Assembly: GCA_026988015.1 (NCBI GenBank)
Contig: JALSMA010000086.1
Coordinates: forward strand, 1-64,000
Source: Desulfobulbaceae bacterium
GTDB taxonomy: Bacteria > Desulfobacterota > Desulfobulbia > Desulfobulbales > Desulfocapsaceae
Reading direction: 5' to 3'
Length of the DNA: 64,000 nt
Shown piece by piece: positions 44,799-53,428 of this stretch; within the stretch, counting starts at the first letter, position 1; each line of letters begins with the position of its first letter. The notes beneath the pieces are model-generated. The model searched no databases, had not been told where the DNA came from, and was given only the letters and a program-made list of their open reading frames with translations. The position numbers were made by a program, and so were the translations under genes.

Positions 44799-45851
44799 AT
44801 GCACAAACCATTCTATTTACCCCCTCTATTTCTCATGTTCCTCATAGTCGCACTCCTCCTTGGAAGTCGTGCCGACTACTCACACGCAGCCATCCCCATC
44901 CTCAACGACACGGCTAAATGGAAACCTGCTTTTTCGAAATCCACTGCAACCAGCTCAACTCCTGCAAAACCCAAAATATCAGGCAAGCGATCTCTTGCTA
45001 CTCTGGGCCGTGTCAATGACATATCCCGATTCAAAAAACGGATCGGTCCTGTTGTCACAGCTGCAACCACCAGAAAACTCAACAGAAAAATCACATCCAA
45101 ATCCGCCATTATTATCGACGCCGTAACCGGAAGAACTCTCTACTCCAGAAATCCTGACATCCAGCGGCAACCGGCCTCCACAATTAAGGTGCTCACCGGG
45201 ATGATTGCCCTGAAATCGCTCAACCGTTCGGAAAAAGTACCCGTGAGCCGTAAGGCCGCCCGGCAACCCCGCTCCAAGGTGTACCTGGACCAGAAAAAAC
45301 GGTACCAAGCCAATGACCTGATCAACGCCGTACTCTTGGCCTCTGCAAATGACGCCAGCGTGGCTCTTGCTGAGAAAATAGCTGGTAATGAAAAAGATTT
45401 TGCCAAAATGATGACCCTTCGAGCCAAACTCTGGGGAGCCGGCAACACAGTCTGTAAAACAGCCACCGGACTCACCGCGAAAGGCCAGAAATCCACCGCC
45501 AGAGATCTTGCAGCAATTTTTCGCCACGCCATGAACGACCCTGAGTTTTCTGCCAGGATGAAAAAAGTCAAGACCCGTACCACCGAAGGGAAACTCCTCC
45601 GGAACCACAACAAAGCCCTGTGGCAGGTCAAGGGAACCCTTGGTGGAAAAACCGGTTACACAAACGCTGCCAGGCAGACTTATGTCGGAAAATTCAAACG
45701 CGGCAAAGATGAAATCATTGTTGCCATCATGGGCAGTGAAACCATGTGGTCCGATATCAAACAACTGGTGACCTATGGTTTCCAGAAAAAGATCGCCATG
45801 TCCAAAGAAACTGACTCAAGCAGCAGTACCGAGCTGGTTGCTGACCTGTAA
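44799..45851 (+). CDS. D-alanyl-D-alanine carboxypeptidase (penicillin-binding protein)
   Basis: The 350-residue protein has a signal peptide (1-31), a linker rich in Ser, Thr and Lys, then a serine peptidase S11 domain: PASTIKVLTG (SxxK), LASANDAS (SxN) and GGKTGYT (KTG). It trims the last D-Ala from peptidoglycan stems in the periplasm. The C-terminal beta domain and membrane anchor of PBP5 are missing, so it is a shorter DacF/PBP7-like form. Its 3' end overlaps the convergent DNA polymerase gene by 36 bp. Confidence 0.93.
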   Translation: MHKPFYLPPLFLMFLIVALLLGSRADYSHAAIPILNDTAKWKPAFSKSTATSSTPAKPKISGKRSLATLGRVNDISRFKKRIGPVVTAATTRKLNRKITSKSAIIIDAVTGRTLYSRNPDIQRQPASTIKVLTGMIALKSLNRSEKVPVSRKAARQPRSKVYLDQKKRYQANDLINAVLLASANDASVALAEKIAGNEKDFAKMMTLRAKLWGAGNTVCKTATGLTAKGQKSTARDLAAIFRHAMNDPEFSARMKKVKTRTTEGKLLRNHNKALWQVKGTLGGKTGYTNAARQTYVGKFKRGKDEIIVAIMGSETMWSDIKQLVTYGFQKKIAMSKETDSSSSTELVADL

Positions 45852-48812
45852 AGGATATTCTCCCAGCATCTCCAGAGCCTCCACAGTCAGAGTGACCGCA
45901 CCATACTCTTCTTCCACTTCTCCCTGCAGCATATAGACACATCCTTTGGATAAAACCGCAGCATAGCGTCGGTACATCTTTGGAAAAAATATTGCCTCCA
46001 CCAACCCGGTTTCATCTTCAAAGGTCAGAAACTCCATCACCTCACCCGTTTTGGTCGAAACCATTTTCCCGGTAAGAAGCCACCCGCCAAAGCGTATTCG
46101 TTTCCCTGCATACTGCTTCATGTCACAAGCCTTGACCCGCCCCCATAATTTCCTGCCAAAATTGAGAACAGGGTGCTCTCCACAGAGAAAACCCAACGCA
46201 CCGTACTCCTGCTGCTGTAATTCCTGCCAGGTAAAATCAGTCAGTTCCGGGGCATCCGGTACCTGCACCTCAAAAAGGGAGCTCTGTATTGCTTTTTTTG
46301 CAAGAGCTCTGCACTGGGCAATCTCCCAAAAAAGACGACTCCTGTTGCCATGCCCCGCAAGAGTATCCATGGCCCCTGCCTGAATCAGCGTTCTGCACTC
46401 ATCCTTGTGCGGTTGAACCCGATGCCAGAAATCAGCACTTGAAATAAACGACCCTTCTTCTGTTCTACATGCCACGATCCTTTCCATGGTCGCTGCAGAC
46501 AGTTGCTTTACAGCCATCAACCCCACCCGAATTGTTTTTTCTTCTCCACCACTGTATTCTGATCCCCAGCGTATGTTACTGCTGTTGACACAAGGGGGAA
46601 GGACGGTGACTCCCAGTCTTTTGGTCTCTGAGACGTAGGCGAAAGTCGAATAATACCCACCCTGATTAGAGAGTACAGCTGCCATAAATTCCGCCGGATA
46701 GTGATTCTTCAGATAGGCTGCCTGATAAGACACTCTGGCATAGGATGCAGAGTGCGGTTTGCAGAAGGAATAGCCATCAAAACTCATCATCATCTGCCAC
46801 AATTTTTCACAAACCTCCGCGACCACGCCATGTTCAGCACAGCCCCTGCTGAACTCCAAATAGTAGTCCTGCAAACGCAGCACCTTATCTTTTTTGGACA
46901 TCACCTTGCGCAGCCCATCAGCTTTGGAATGACTGAAACCAGCAAGGGCGACAGCCACCCGTGACACATCTTCCTGGTACACCATCAGCCCAAAGGTCTC
47001 ATCAAGCACTGTGGCCAGTTTCGGATGGATATGCTCCCAGGCCCCCCCATGCAATCTACGAATATATTCACGCACAAAGTCATTGGCCGCCGGACGGATA
47101 ATTGAAGACTGCAGCACGAGTTGCTCAAACTCTCCGCTTGCTGCACGCTGCTGCAACAGCCGCATTGCCGGACTTTCTATATAAAAACAACCGATGGTCC
47201 TGCCAGCTGCCACCATCTTTTTTGTCTCCGGATCCTCCTCCGGCTGCCAGTACTCCTCATCAAAACAGCGCCCCCTGCCTGCCAGAGAATCAATACAGTC
47301 TCTTATAACCCCAAGGCTGCGATTGCCAAGCAGGTCAATTTTGACAAGACCGCCATCCTCCGCACCATCTTTATCCCACTGAATAATTGGCACACCCTTT
47401 GACGAAGGCTCAATCGGCACATAGTTGCTGACCAGCTCAGGAGTTATGATAACTCCTCCGGGGTGAACCGAAAGGTGGCGTGGAATCCCGATCAACCTTG
47501 CCGCAAGCTCTAATATTTCAGGCCAGGGATGCACCATCCCCCCCTTGTCACCGCTGGAAAATCTCACCTGTTTTACCCCCCTCGCGATCTCCTCTGTTCC
47601 CAGCCCGAAAGCCCGTGCCGTTTCCCGGATAGCCATGCGCGGCTGAAACCGGATGACGGTTGCCACCATGGCTGCGCGACACCCATATCTCCCGAGCACT
47701 TCAGCCAGTATCCCATCCCTCTCATCCCAGGCAAAATCAATATCAATATCAGGAGGATCACTGCGACCTGGGTTAAGAAACCGTTCAAAGTAGAGATTGT
47801 GTTTCAAGGGACACACATTTGTAATCTCCAGACAATAAGCAACAAGAGATGCCGCCCCTGAGCCGCGTCCACAGATTTTAGAAGAGGAATCACTCTTCTT
47901 AACAGCCCGGTTAACGATATCACGAACCACCAGAAAATATGAGGAAAACCCCATGGACTCAATGACCTGCAGTTCCTTTTCCAGTCGTTCAACCACCGCC
48001 TCTGAAAGATCAGTTCCATAACGTATGCAGGCACCTCTGTAGGAGGCCTGGTACAAAGCGGATTGCGCAGTTTCTCCTCCCACCGCCCAAGGTGGCATCA
48101 CCATTCCAAAATCGGGCCCCCGAAAATGGCAGGATCGGACTAGTTTTTCGGTTGCAGCGATAACTTCCGGCCATACCGCAAAACGGGACAAATACGCCTG
48201 CTCCGACTCCATCCAGAAGGGATTTTCATTGTGCCTCACCCCGTTTCGTTCCAGTATCTTCTTCTCCCGTATTGCTGCCATGAGCTCCAGTACCTCCCTT
48301 TCGTTCTGCCGCGCCATATAAATCTGCGGCAGCAGTACAGCAGGTACGGAATGTTTCCGGGCCCATTTTCTAAGAGCAGTAGCCCCTGCCTCCGGCCGGG
48401 GGCCGACATTTGCAGCCAGCCGGATATCATGCCGGTTCAAGCGGGTAAGGAGGCTCAGGGAGGAACTGATAATAACGAGCCCTCTGGAATATCGCACAAT
48501 ATCCCCTTCAAAAGAAAAATGGCCTCCTTTCCTGCTGGTTATCAAATTGGATAAATTAGCATACCCTCTCACATCAAGAGTCAGACAGACCACAGTTACA
48601 GGGGATGTGGGATCAGTTATTTCAGCCGCCACACAAGGTGTTATCCCATACCGTTTACATGCGGCCAGAAAAGGCCATAGTCCCGCAAGGGAGTCGAGAT
48701 CGGCCAGCACAAGACTGCCATACCCAAGATCCCGGGCACACCTGCAGAGTTCATCCGGTGAGCTGCAACCCTTCATTAGGGAATAGTAGGAACGAACAAA
48801 AAGTGGCAACAC
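45816..48812 (-). CDS. dnaE2: error-prone DNA polymerase III alpha subunit (DnaE2/ImuC)
   Basis: The 998-residue protein is a short DnaE. The active site appears in CGRGSGAASLVAYCLE and RSDPPDIDIDFAWDERD (catalytic Asp residues). An OB-fold domain near the C-terminus (about 895-975, IRFGGWLLTGKM) follows the helix-hairpin-helix part. The N-terminal PHP domain is degenerate: the usual HxH is replaced (LFVRSYYSLMKG) and the DH by DL (LADLDS), so it should not bind metals. No proofreading domain exists. DnaE2 proteins copy damaged DNA with low fidelity as part of the SOS response. It starts at GTG, 3 bp after the imuB-like stop. Confidence 0.92.
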   Translation of the reverse strand: MLPLFVRSYYSLMKGCSSPDELCRCARDLGYGSLVLADLDSLAGLWPFLAACKRYGITPCVAAEITDPTSPVTVVCLTLDVRGYANLSNLITSRKGGHFSFEGDIVRYSRGLVIISSSLSLLTRLNRHDIRLAANVGPRPEAGATALRKWARKHSVPAVLLPQIYMARQNEREVLELMAAIREKKILERNGVRHNENPFWMESEQAYLSRFAVWPEVIAATEKLVRSCHFRGPDFGMVMPPWAVGGETAQSALYQASYRGACIRYGTDLSEAVVERLEKELQVIESMGFSSYFLVVRDIVNRAVKKSDSSSKICGRGSGAASLVAYCLEITNVCPLKHNLYFERFLNPGRSDPPDIDIDFAWDERDGILAEVLGRYGCRAAMVATVIRFQPRMAIRETARAFGLGTEEIARGVKQVRFSSGDKGGMVHPWPEILELAARLIGIPRHLSVHPGGVIITPELVSNYVPIEPSSKGVPIIQWDKDGAEDGGLVKIDLLGNRSLGVIRDCIDSLAGRGRCFDEEYWQPEEDPETKKMVAAGRTIGCFYIESPAMRLLQQRAASGEFEQLVLQSSIIRPAANDFVREYIRRLHGGAWEHIHPKLATVLDETFGLMVYQEDVSRVAVALAGFSHSKADGLRKVMSKKDKVLRLQDYYLEFSRGCAEHGVVAEVCEKLWQMMMSFDGYSFCKPHSASYARVSYQAAYLKNHYPAEFMAAVLSNQGGYYSTFAYVSETKRLGVTVLPPCVNSSNIRWGSEYSGGEEKTIRVGLMAVKQLSAATMERIVACRTEEGSFISSADFWHRVQPHKDECRTLIQAGAMDTLAGHGNRSRLFWEIAQCRALAKKAIQSSLFEVQVPDAPELTDFTWQELQQQEYGALGFLCGEHPVLNFGRKLWGRVKACDMKQYAGKRIRFGGWLLTGKMVSTKTGEVMEFLTFEDETGLVEAIFFPKMYRRYAAVLSKGCVYMLQGEVEEEYGAVTLTVEALEMLGEYPLQVSNQLGTAA

Positions 48813-48815
48813 TTT

Positions 48816-50000
48816 TTAAACCCTGACTTCGCAAGCATTTCCCAGCACAATGGAACCATCACCAAAACGGGAACAGATCTGGTCCATTGCAGTTATTATT
48901 TTCTCCTGCTGCTCCTCCCGCAGACTTTTCAGCACAAAGAGTGCCTGTTGCGGAGAACGGGGCAGTAGATGCTCACAAATGAGCACGCAGCTACGTACCC
49001 GAACCCGGCGTCCCCAGACCTGTCCCAAAGCCCCAAATGCCATATTGCGAAGCACAAAATCATTATCACTCCCCCCTTTCCTACCCACCTGTCTTTGACT
49101 CTTCTTTCCATCAGCATGGACCAGAACCAACTTCAGACGCCGCCCAAGCATGTTGCGGCGACGCAGGGATCTCCCGACACCATGAACCAGCATCGCCACA
49201 GCTGCCTCTACCTCTGTATAACTTGCAGTATCCTCCTCAAAGATATGTTCCACTGAAAAGGAATCACCTTTCTCCGGCACAGGACGTACTGCAGTATGGT
49301 CTCTGCCCCGGCTGGCCTCATACAGATAGCTGCCACGTTTTCGGAAAGGAACAAGGAGCTGTCTGCGGCTGAGCTCTGCCAGCTGGCCGATCCGGTGCAA
49401 ATTAAAATCCTGGAGAATTTTAATCTCTTCAGCGGTGAGTCCGGGCAGCATGGAAAGAGGCAGAGGAGCCAGAAAGACATGTTCCTCACCCGCTCCCACA
49501 ATATACTCGCCAAAGGGACGTACCATCCTCGAAGCGACCTTGGCCACCAGCTTGCTGGAGGCGATACTCCAGACCGGATCAAGCCCAAGATCTGCAGCCA
49601 GCTGTTTACGAAGGCGCCAGGCAATATCTGGAGCCGGCCCGAAAAGCCTATGGGTCCCGGTGACATCCAGGAAAAGATGTCCGTCCTCTTCCCCCTTTTC
49701 AACTAATGGTGTGTAATGAATAACCCCCTTCACCAGAGCAGCCATGGCCCTGCGATACCGATCCGGCCTGGGCGGTATAATCCGTGCCGCCCGGCAATAC
49801 CTGTTTGCCTGCTGCAGTGACATCCCCTTGCGTACTCCGTCCTGGTAGGCCTCTTCGCTCATATCATAGACCACAGCTCTGCTTTTTCCGGCGATGCCCG
49901 ATGCCACAATCAAAGGGGAGTGGCGCAGACTGCTGTCGCCAATTCGTTCAACAGCAACTGCAAAATCAGTAACATTAAGATGAATAATTGCCCGATCCAT
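48816..50000 (-). CDS. imuB: ImuB-like inactive Y-family polymerase
   Basis: The 394-residue protein has the Y-family layout: palm, fingers, thumb helix-hairpin-helix (LPGLTAEEIKILQDFNLHRIGQL) and little finger. The catalytic acids are gone. The DxD motif (HVDMDCFFAAVE) is HLNVTDFAVAVE, and the SIDE motif is replaced (DGHLFLDVTG). This loss defines ImuB, a non-catalytic bridge that links the error-prone polymerase to the beta clamp. The C-terminal part shows no clear clamp-binding motif to me. It lies 3 bp from both neighbours, in the order lexA, DUF72, imuB, dnaE2. Confidence 0.88.
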   Translation of the reverse strand: MDRAIIHLNVTDFAVAVERIGDSSLRHSPLIVASGIAGKSRAVVYDMSEEAYQDGVRKGMSLQQANRYCRAARIIPPRPDRYRRAMAALVKGVIHYTPLVEKGEEDGHLFLDVTGTHRLFGPAPDIAWRLRKQLAADLGLDPVWSIASSKLVAKVASRMVRPFGEYIVGAGEEHVFLAPLPLSMLPGLTAEEIKILQDFNLHRIGQLAELSRRQLLVPFRKRGSYLYEASRGRDHTAVRPVPEKGDSFSVEHIFEEDTASYTEVEAAVAMLVHGVGRSLRRRNMLGRRLKLVLVHADGKKSQRQVGRKGGSDNDFVLRNMAFGALGQVWGRRVRVRSCVLICEHLLPRSPQQALFVLKSLREEQQEKIITAMDQICSRFGDGSIVLGNACEVRV

Positions 50001-50003
50001 AGA

Positions 50004-50798
50004 TTACTGCAGCAACATTTCCTGAAAAAACTTACCATTTGCCGGAGCCTGAGCCCGAACATGATTATTAAAAAACACCACGCCACGATCAGCGTTTCTG
50101 CGTAACGGATTGAGATATTGCTCGTTCCACTGCTGCAACTCCTCATCAGTGTAACAGTAATCAAATTTTTTCTGGATATTTTCAGACTGCCAGCCCTGCT
50201 TATTACGACCATGAAAACGAACAAAAAAAAGATCGGGATTGGTCACCACATCCAGACAGGGAAAGAGGCCACGAACAGGAGGCGCATCTACGGTAACCAA
50301 GGTAACATGGCGTTTTTCAAGTTCTGCAAACACCGAATCACGAACCCAGGATACGTGACGAAACTCAACAGCCAGGGGAAAACCATGCAGACTGTCAAGG
50401 AGATGGGCAAGGTAGTAACGATTGTTCCTGCTCCAGTCAAAACTACTAGGTAACTGGATCAGGATAACAGTCAGTTGTCTCTGCAGCGGCCGAATTCCTT
50501 CCCGGTACTTCTTCACCTCCTGCTGCCAGTTACGATCCCGCTCATGGGTCAGGGTTCTGGTAAGTTTTGCAGCAAAGAGAAATTCTTCAGGAGCTTTGGA
50601 TATCATACGGCTGATAGCCTCTGCCCGAACCATCTGGTACCAGGTGTAGTTCAGCTCGACAATGGGAAAAGACCGGGCGTAGATGTTCAGCATTTCCGGG
50701 GTTCTCGTACCTTGCGGATAAAAACCGCTGTCCACCCATTCGGTGTAGGAATAACCGCTGGTGCCGACAAGAACCGGACAGAGTGTCTCACTTGTCAT
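50004..50798 (-). CDS. DUF72 (YecE-like) protein in the SOS cassette
   Basis: The 264-residue protein is DUF72: VGTSGYSYTEWVDSGFYP near the start, YARSFPIVELNYTWYQ, and PLAVEFRHVSWVRD. The family has a TIM-barrel fold and no proven function. The gene sits between lexA (11-bp overlap) and imuB (3 bp), so it is firmly part of the operon. It occupies the place that ImuA, a RecA-like partner of ImuB, has in typical cassettes. It does not resemble ImuA: no Walker motifs are seen. A role in mutagenesis or repair is inferred from context. Confidence 0.88.
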   Translation of the reverse strand: MTSETLCPVLVGTSGYSYTEWVDSGFYPQGTRTPEMLNIYARSFPIVELNYTWYQMVRAEAISRMISKAPEEFLFAAKLTRTLTHERDRNWQQEVKKYREGIRPLQRQLTVILIQLPSSFDWSRNNRYYLAHLLDSLHGFPLAVEFRHVSWVRDSVFAELEKRHVTLVTVDAPPVRGLFPCLDVVTNPDLFFVRFHGRNKQGWQSENIQKKFDYCYTDEELQQWNEQYLNPLRRNADRGVVFFNNHVRAQAPANGKFFQEMLLQ

Positions 50799-51405
50799 AA
50801 CTTCTGATCACCCCCAGCACCTTTCCCTGCACCAGAACATCAGAGAATGGATAACGGGTGGGGCTGAATGTTTTATTTTCAGGGCGCAGCTCAATGTGAT
50901 CCGCCCCTGAAAAGAACCGTTTTACCGTTGCCTCTTCACCCTGAATGAGGACTGCCACGATCTCTCCGTTCTCCGCGTACTGCCGAGGCTCACAAACCAC
51001 AAGATCCCCATCAAGAATTCCGGCCTCCTCCATGGAACTTCCCTGAATACGCAGACAAAAAAGATTACTTCCAGGAAAAAGTGCCGCATCCACCACCACT
51101 GAACCATCATACTCCTGCTGGGCATACATGGGTACCCCTGCGGTAATTCTCCCCACCACTGGCAGCTCCCTGCCTCGAAGTACCTCTCGCGACTCCTGTG
51201 GCGGCAGGATCCGGATGGATCTGCTGTAACGCCCCTCCCGTTCAATGACACCCTTACGCTCAAGCTGTGTGATCAGTTGCGCCACAGCATTATGGCTCAC
51301 CCCTAGATCTTCTGCCGCCTGCCGCAGGCTCGGCGCCCGCCCCTCATCTTCCAGTTGCCGCTGGAGATAGTCAAATAAATGCTGCTGTTTTTTTGTCAGA
51401 TCCAT
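50788..51405 (-). CDS. lexA: LexA repressor
   Basis: From ATG 51405 (GGGGGG-type ribosome site) the protein has 205 residues. It has an N-terminal winged helix (DLTKKQQHLFDYLQRQLEDE, VSHNAVAQLITQLERKG) and a C-terminal S24 peptidase domain. The self-cleavage site is Ala-Gly in GRITAGVP, the catalytic Ser is in QGSSMEEAGILDGD and the Lys in EATVKRFF. It represses SOS genes until RecA filaments trigger cleavage. The recognition helix differs from the E. coli form, in line with an unusual operator. It heads the lexA-DUF72-imuB-dnaE2 operon and should repress it. Confidence 0.93.
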   Translation of the reverse strand: MDLTKKQQHLFDYLQRQLEDEGRAPSLRQAAEDLGVSHNAVAQLITQLERKGVIEREGRYSRSIRILPPQESREVLRGRELPVVGRITAGVPMYAQQEYDGSVVVDAALFPGSNLFCLRIQGSSMEEAGILDGDLVVCEPRQYAENGEIVAVLIQGEEATVKRFFSGADHIELRPENKTFSPTRYPFSDVLVQGKVLGVIRSYDK

Positions 51406-51415
51406 GCCCCCCCGT

Positions 51416-51473
51416 AATGTACATTTACATTCACTAATTATCACACCATCACCACAAATGTCAATGTACATTG
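51416..51473 (-). promoter_or_regulatory. lexA cassette promoter with two palindromic operators
   Basis: On the minus strand TTGACA (51459-51464) and GATAAT (51437-51442) are 16 bp apart. CAATGTACATTG (51462-51473, a perfect 12-bp palindrome) overlaps the -35 box. A second AATGTACATT (51416-51425) lies just past the likely start point. Two identical 10-bp palindromes flanking the promoter suit LexA autorepression. The sequence differs from the E. coli (CTGT-N8-ACAG) operator. Confidence 0.7.
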
Positions 51474-51482
51474 CTCATGGAC

Positions 51483-51517
51483 AAAAAAAAACCCGAAGGA
51501 GATTGCTCTCTTTCGGG
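51483..51517 (-). terminator. terminator of the DUF1566 gene
   Basis: On the minus strand CCCGAAAGAGA and TCTCCTTCGGG form a stem of 11 pairs with a short loop, followed by nine T. It separates the DUF1566 gene from the lexA promoter. Confidence 0.9.
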
Positions 51518-51542
51518 CAGGAGGAGGGAGAAAAAATAAAAA

Positions 51543-52481
51543 CTATAGACTGCGACAGAGCCGGGCAAAGCCTCCGGGAATAGTACCGGAAGACCAGAAG
51601 GCACGACCATGTTTATAGTCCACAAACCAGTAACCACCCGGTTTTCGCTGAGCTGCCACAAAGATAAAAGGCTGCTCTTTTGAAAAACAGAGGTTCAGGT
51701 GAATATCCTTACTGTTGGATTCTTTTTCCATCAGAGACATGGCCTCTTCCATGGTGGGCATCCGCCAGTCATGGAAACCTGCAAAACCGTCCTTGTTCAG
51801 CTGCTCGATCCTGCGCTGCATGCTGCGAACCGATGTGATATCAAGCCCACCACGCTGCCACATCAGCCCGGTACGCTGATCAACAATCACCCGGCCATCA
51901 CCGGGGTCAACCAGAGCATTTTCAAAGGCTCCCTCTGTATTATAATCGCCATCATAAAAACCCCATTTTTGCATGACAGCGGTAATTTCACCATCATTAA
52001 TAAAACTATGTTCACTGGGCAGGGTTATTTTTTCACCCGTAAATTCCGAGTCCGCCATAGCTGGCAGAGGCCCCCCCATATCCTCCACCTCATTTGCATC
52101 ATAAAGAGGAATCACTGCCGAGCTGTCTTCTCCAAGAAGAACATTGGCCTGCAGCCACTCTTTAACCTCTTCATTAATAGCATAACTTTTTTCAAAGAGA
52201 GAAGAAGTACCCTGTTTTGTTACACAGGTCTGAAGCATCTGCTTCGGAGCCCTGATCTCAGCCAGGACCTTGGCGTGCTTAACTCCCCGCTCCATGAGAC
52301 AAAGTTTCACCTCATCATCCCAGTTATCAATAAAAAAATAGTAAATCCGTTCGTCATTATTACGTACCCGCTCACGTCCTCCCCAGGACTCAAAAGTCCC
52401 AAAGGTCATATCCGGTGTCATTTCCCAATCGATTTCGGGGGTAACATCACCACCGATCGCCAACTTCTGAAACATACCCAT
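51543..52481 (-). CDS. DUF1566 domain protein
   Basis: From ATG 52481 (AAGGAG, 7 nt spacing) the protein has 312 residues. The C-terminal third fits DUF1566 (Lcl C-terminal type): VDQRTGLMWQRGGLD, GFHDWRMPTMEEAMSLMEK and GYWFVDYKHGRAFW. The first 180 residues are acidic and not recognised (FGTFESWGGRERVRNNDERI). No signal peptide is visible, so it may be cytoplasmic. The function is unknown. Confidence 0.75.
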   Translation of the reverse strand: MGMFQKLAIGGDVTPEIDWEMTPDMTFGTFESWGGRERVRNNDERIYYFFIDNWDDEVKLCLMERGVKHAKVLAEIRAPKQMLQTCVTKQGTSSLFEKSYAINEEVKEWLQANVLLGEDSSAVIPLYDANEVEDMGGPLPAMADSEFTGEKITLPSEHSFINDGEITAVMQKWGFYDGDYNTEGAFENALVDPGDGRVIVDQRTGLMWQRGGLDITSVRSMQRRIEQLNKDGFAGFHDWRMPTMEEAMSLMEKESNSKDIHLNLCFSKEQPFIFVAAQRKPGGYWFVDYKHGRAFWSSGTIPGGFARLCRSL

Positions 52482-52834
52482 AAAGGACTCCTTTGCTATG
52501 GTTTCAATGCCATACACCTAAACCCGACAGTGCAGCATTCTCAAAAAAAAACAATTCCACTTTTTCGCATACTGGTACATTGTCGAAGATACGAACCATT
52601 ATTAATTATAATTACCATTACTAAAATATTCAAGCAAAAAAATACACCGGCTGGAGGCGAGTTATTCCTGCAAAGATTTAAATGGTAATCAGAATCTATT
52701 ATCCCTGTTGGCAGTACTTTTTCATTATGGTATGCTTGTCAAGACAACAAAGAATACTTATTATCTTCAGAGCGTTTGGGATTTGGTTTCCCCGGCGCAC
52801 AACAATCTTCATCAGAAATGATTCTTTTTTTATA
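52482..52834. other. intergenic region with divergent promoters
   Basis: The gap lies between divergent genes and is AT-rich at about 52600-52640 (ATTATTAATTATAATTACC), which should hold the promoters. I see no repeat copy or RNA gene. An in-frame extension of the SGNH gene to 52682 exists, but its residues look like chance translation. Confidence 0.4.
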
Positions 52835-53356
52835 ATGACTCAAAGTAATTTTCTTTTTCTTGGCGATTCGCTCATAGCTGATTTTGACTGGCAGACGAGA
52901 ATGGGTAATTTCAATATACTCAACTATGGAATGCCCGGTGAGACAGCTCAGGGCCTCCGCAACAGGCTTCCCGCCATTGCTGAAGAAGTCCATGCCCCGG
53001 AACTTATCCTGGTGATGATTGGAACAAACAACCTGATCATTGAAGACTACAGCTTTCTCGAACCTCTGCGTCAGATCAATATCCAACTAACATCCCGCTA
53101 CCCCACAGCAGAGGTCATAACAAACAGCCTTCTTCCCTGCCAACTGCCCTGGCTCAACATGGAGACCCTGCAGCGAATGAACACAGCCATTGAAACAATG
53201 ACCCGACAGACCGGGTCCTGCTATCTTGATATGTTCTCAAAATTTAACCCGGATTCTGATTTTTTCCAAAGTGATGGTATCCACCTTCAGCCTAAGGCTT
53301 ACGACCTCTGGTCAAAATCAATACTTGAATTTGTTGCTTTTTTGATCGAAGATTAA
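52835..53356 (+). CDS. SGNH/GDSL-type hydrolase
   Basis: From ATG 52835 the protein has 173 residues and all four SGNH blocks: FLGDSLIADF (Ser), YGMPGETAQGL (Gly), MIGTNNL (Asn) and DGIHLQPKAYDLW (Asp and His). There is no signal peptide. Members are esterases or lipases acting on varied substrates; which one cannot be told. It stands alone, 72 bp before a secreted OB-fold protein. Confidence 0.85.
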   Translation: MTQSNFLFLGDSLIADFDWQTRMGNFNILNYGMPGETAQGLRNRLPAIAEEVHAPELILVMIGTNNLIIEDYSFLEPLRQINIQLTSRYPTAEVITNSLLPCQLPWLNMETLQRMNTAIETMTRQTGSCYLDMFSKFNPDSDFFQSDGIHLQPKAYDLWSKSILEFVAFLIED

Positions 53357-53428
53357 CGTTAATCTGTTGATAAATCTTGCGTCATATGTCATATATTTCA
53401 TCAACTACCACAAAAAAAGGATAGAAAC

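Noticed and set aside
50788..51471. LexA start at 51471
   Set aside because: It would put the N-terminus across the operators and -10 region; ATG 51405 gives the standard length and starts with the helix-turn-helix.
52682..52834. N-terminal extension of the SGNH hydrolase
   Set aside because: The extra 51 residues are not conserved in type and the SGNH core starts properly at 52835.
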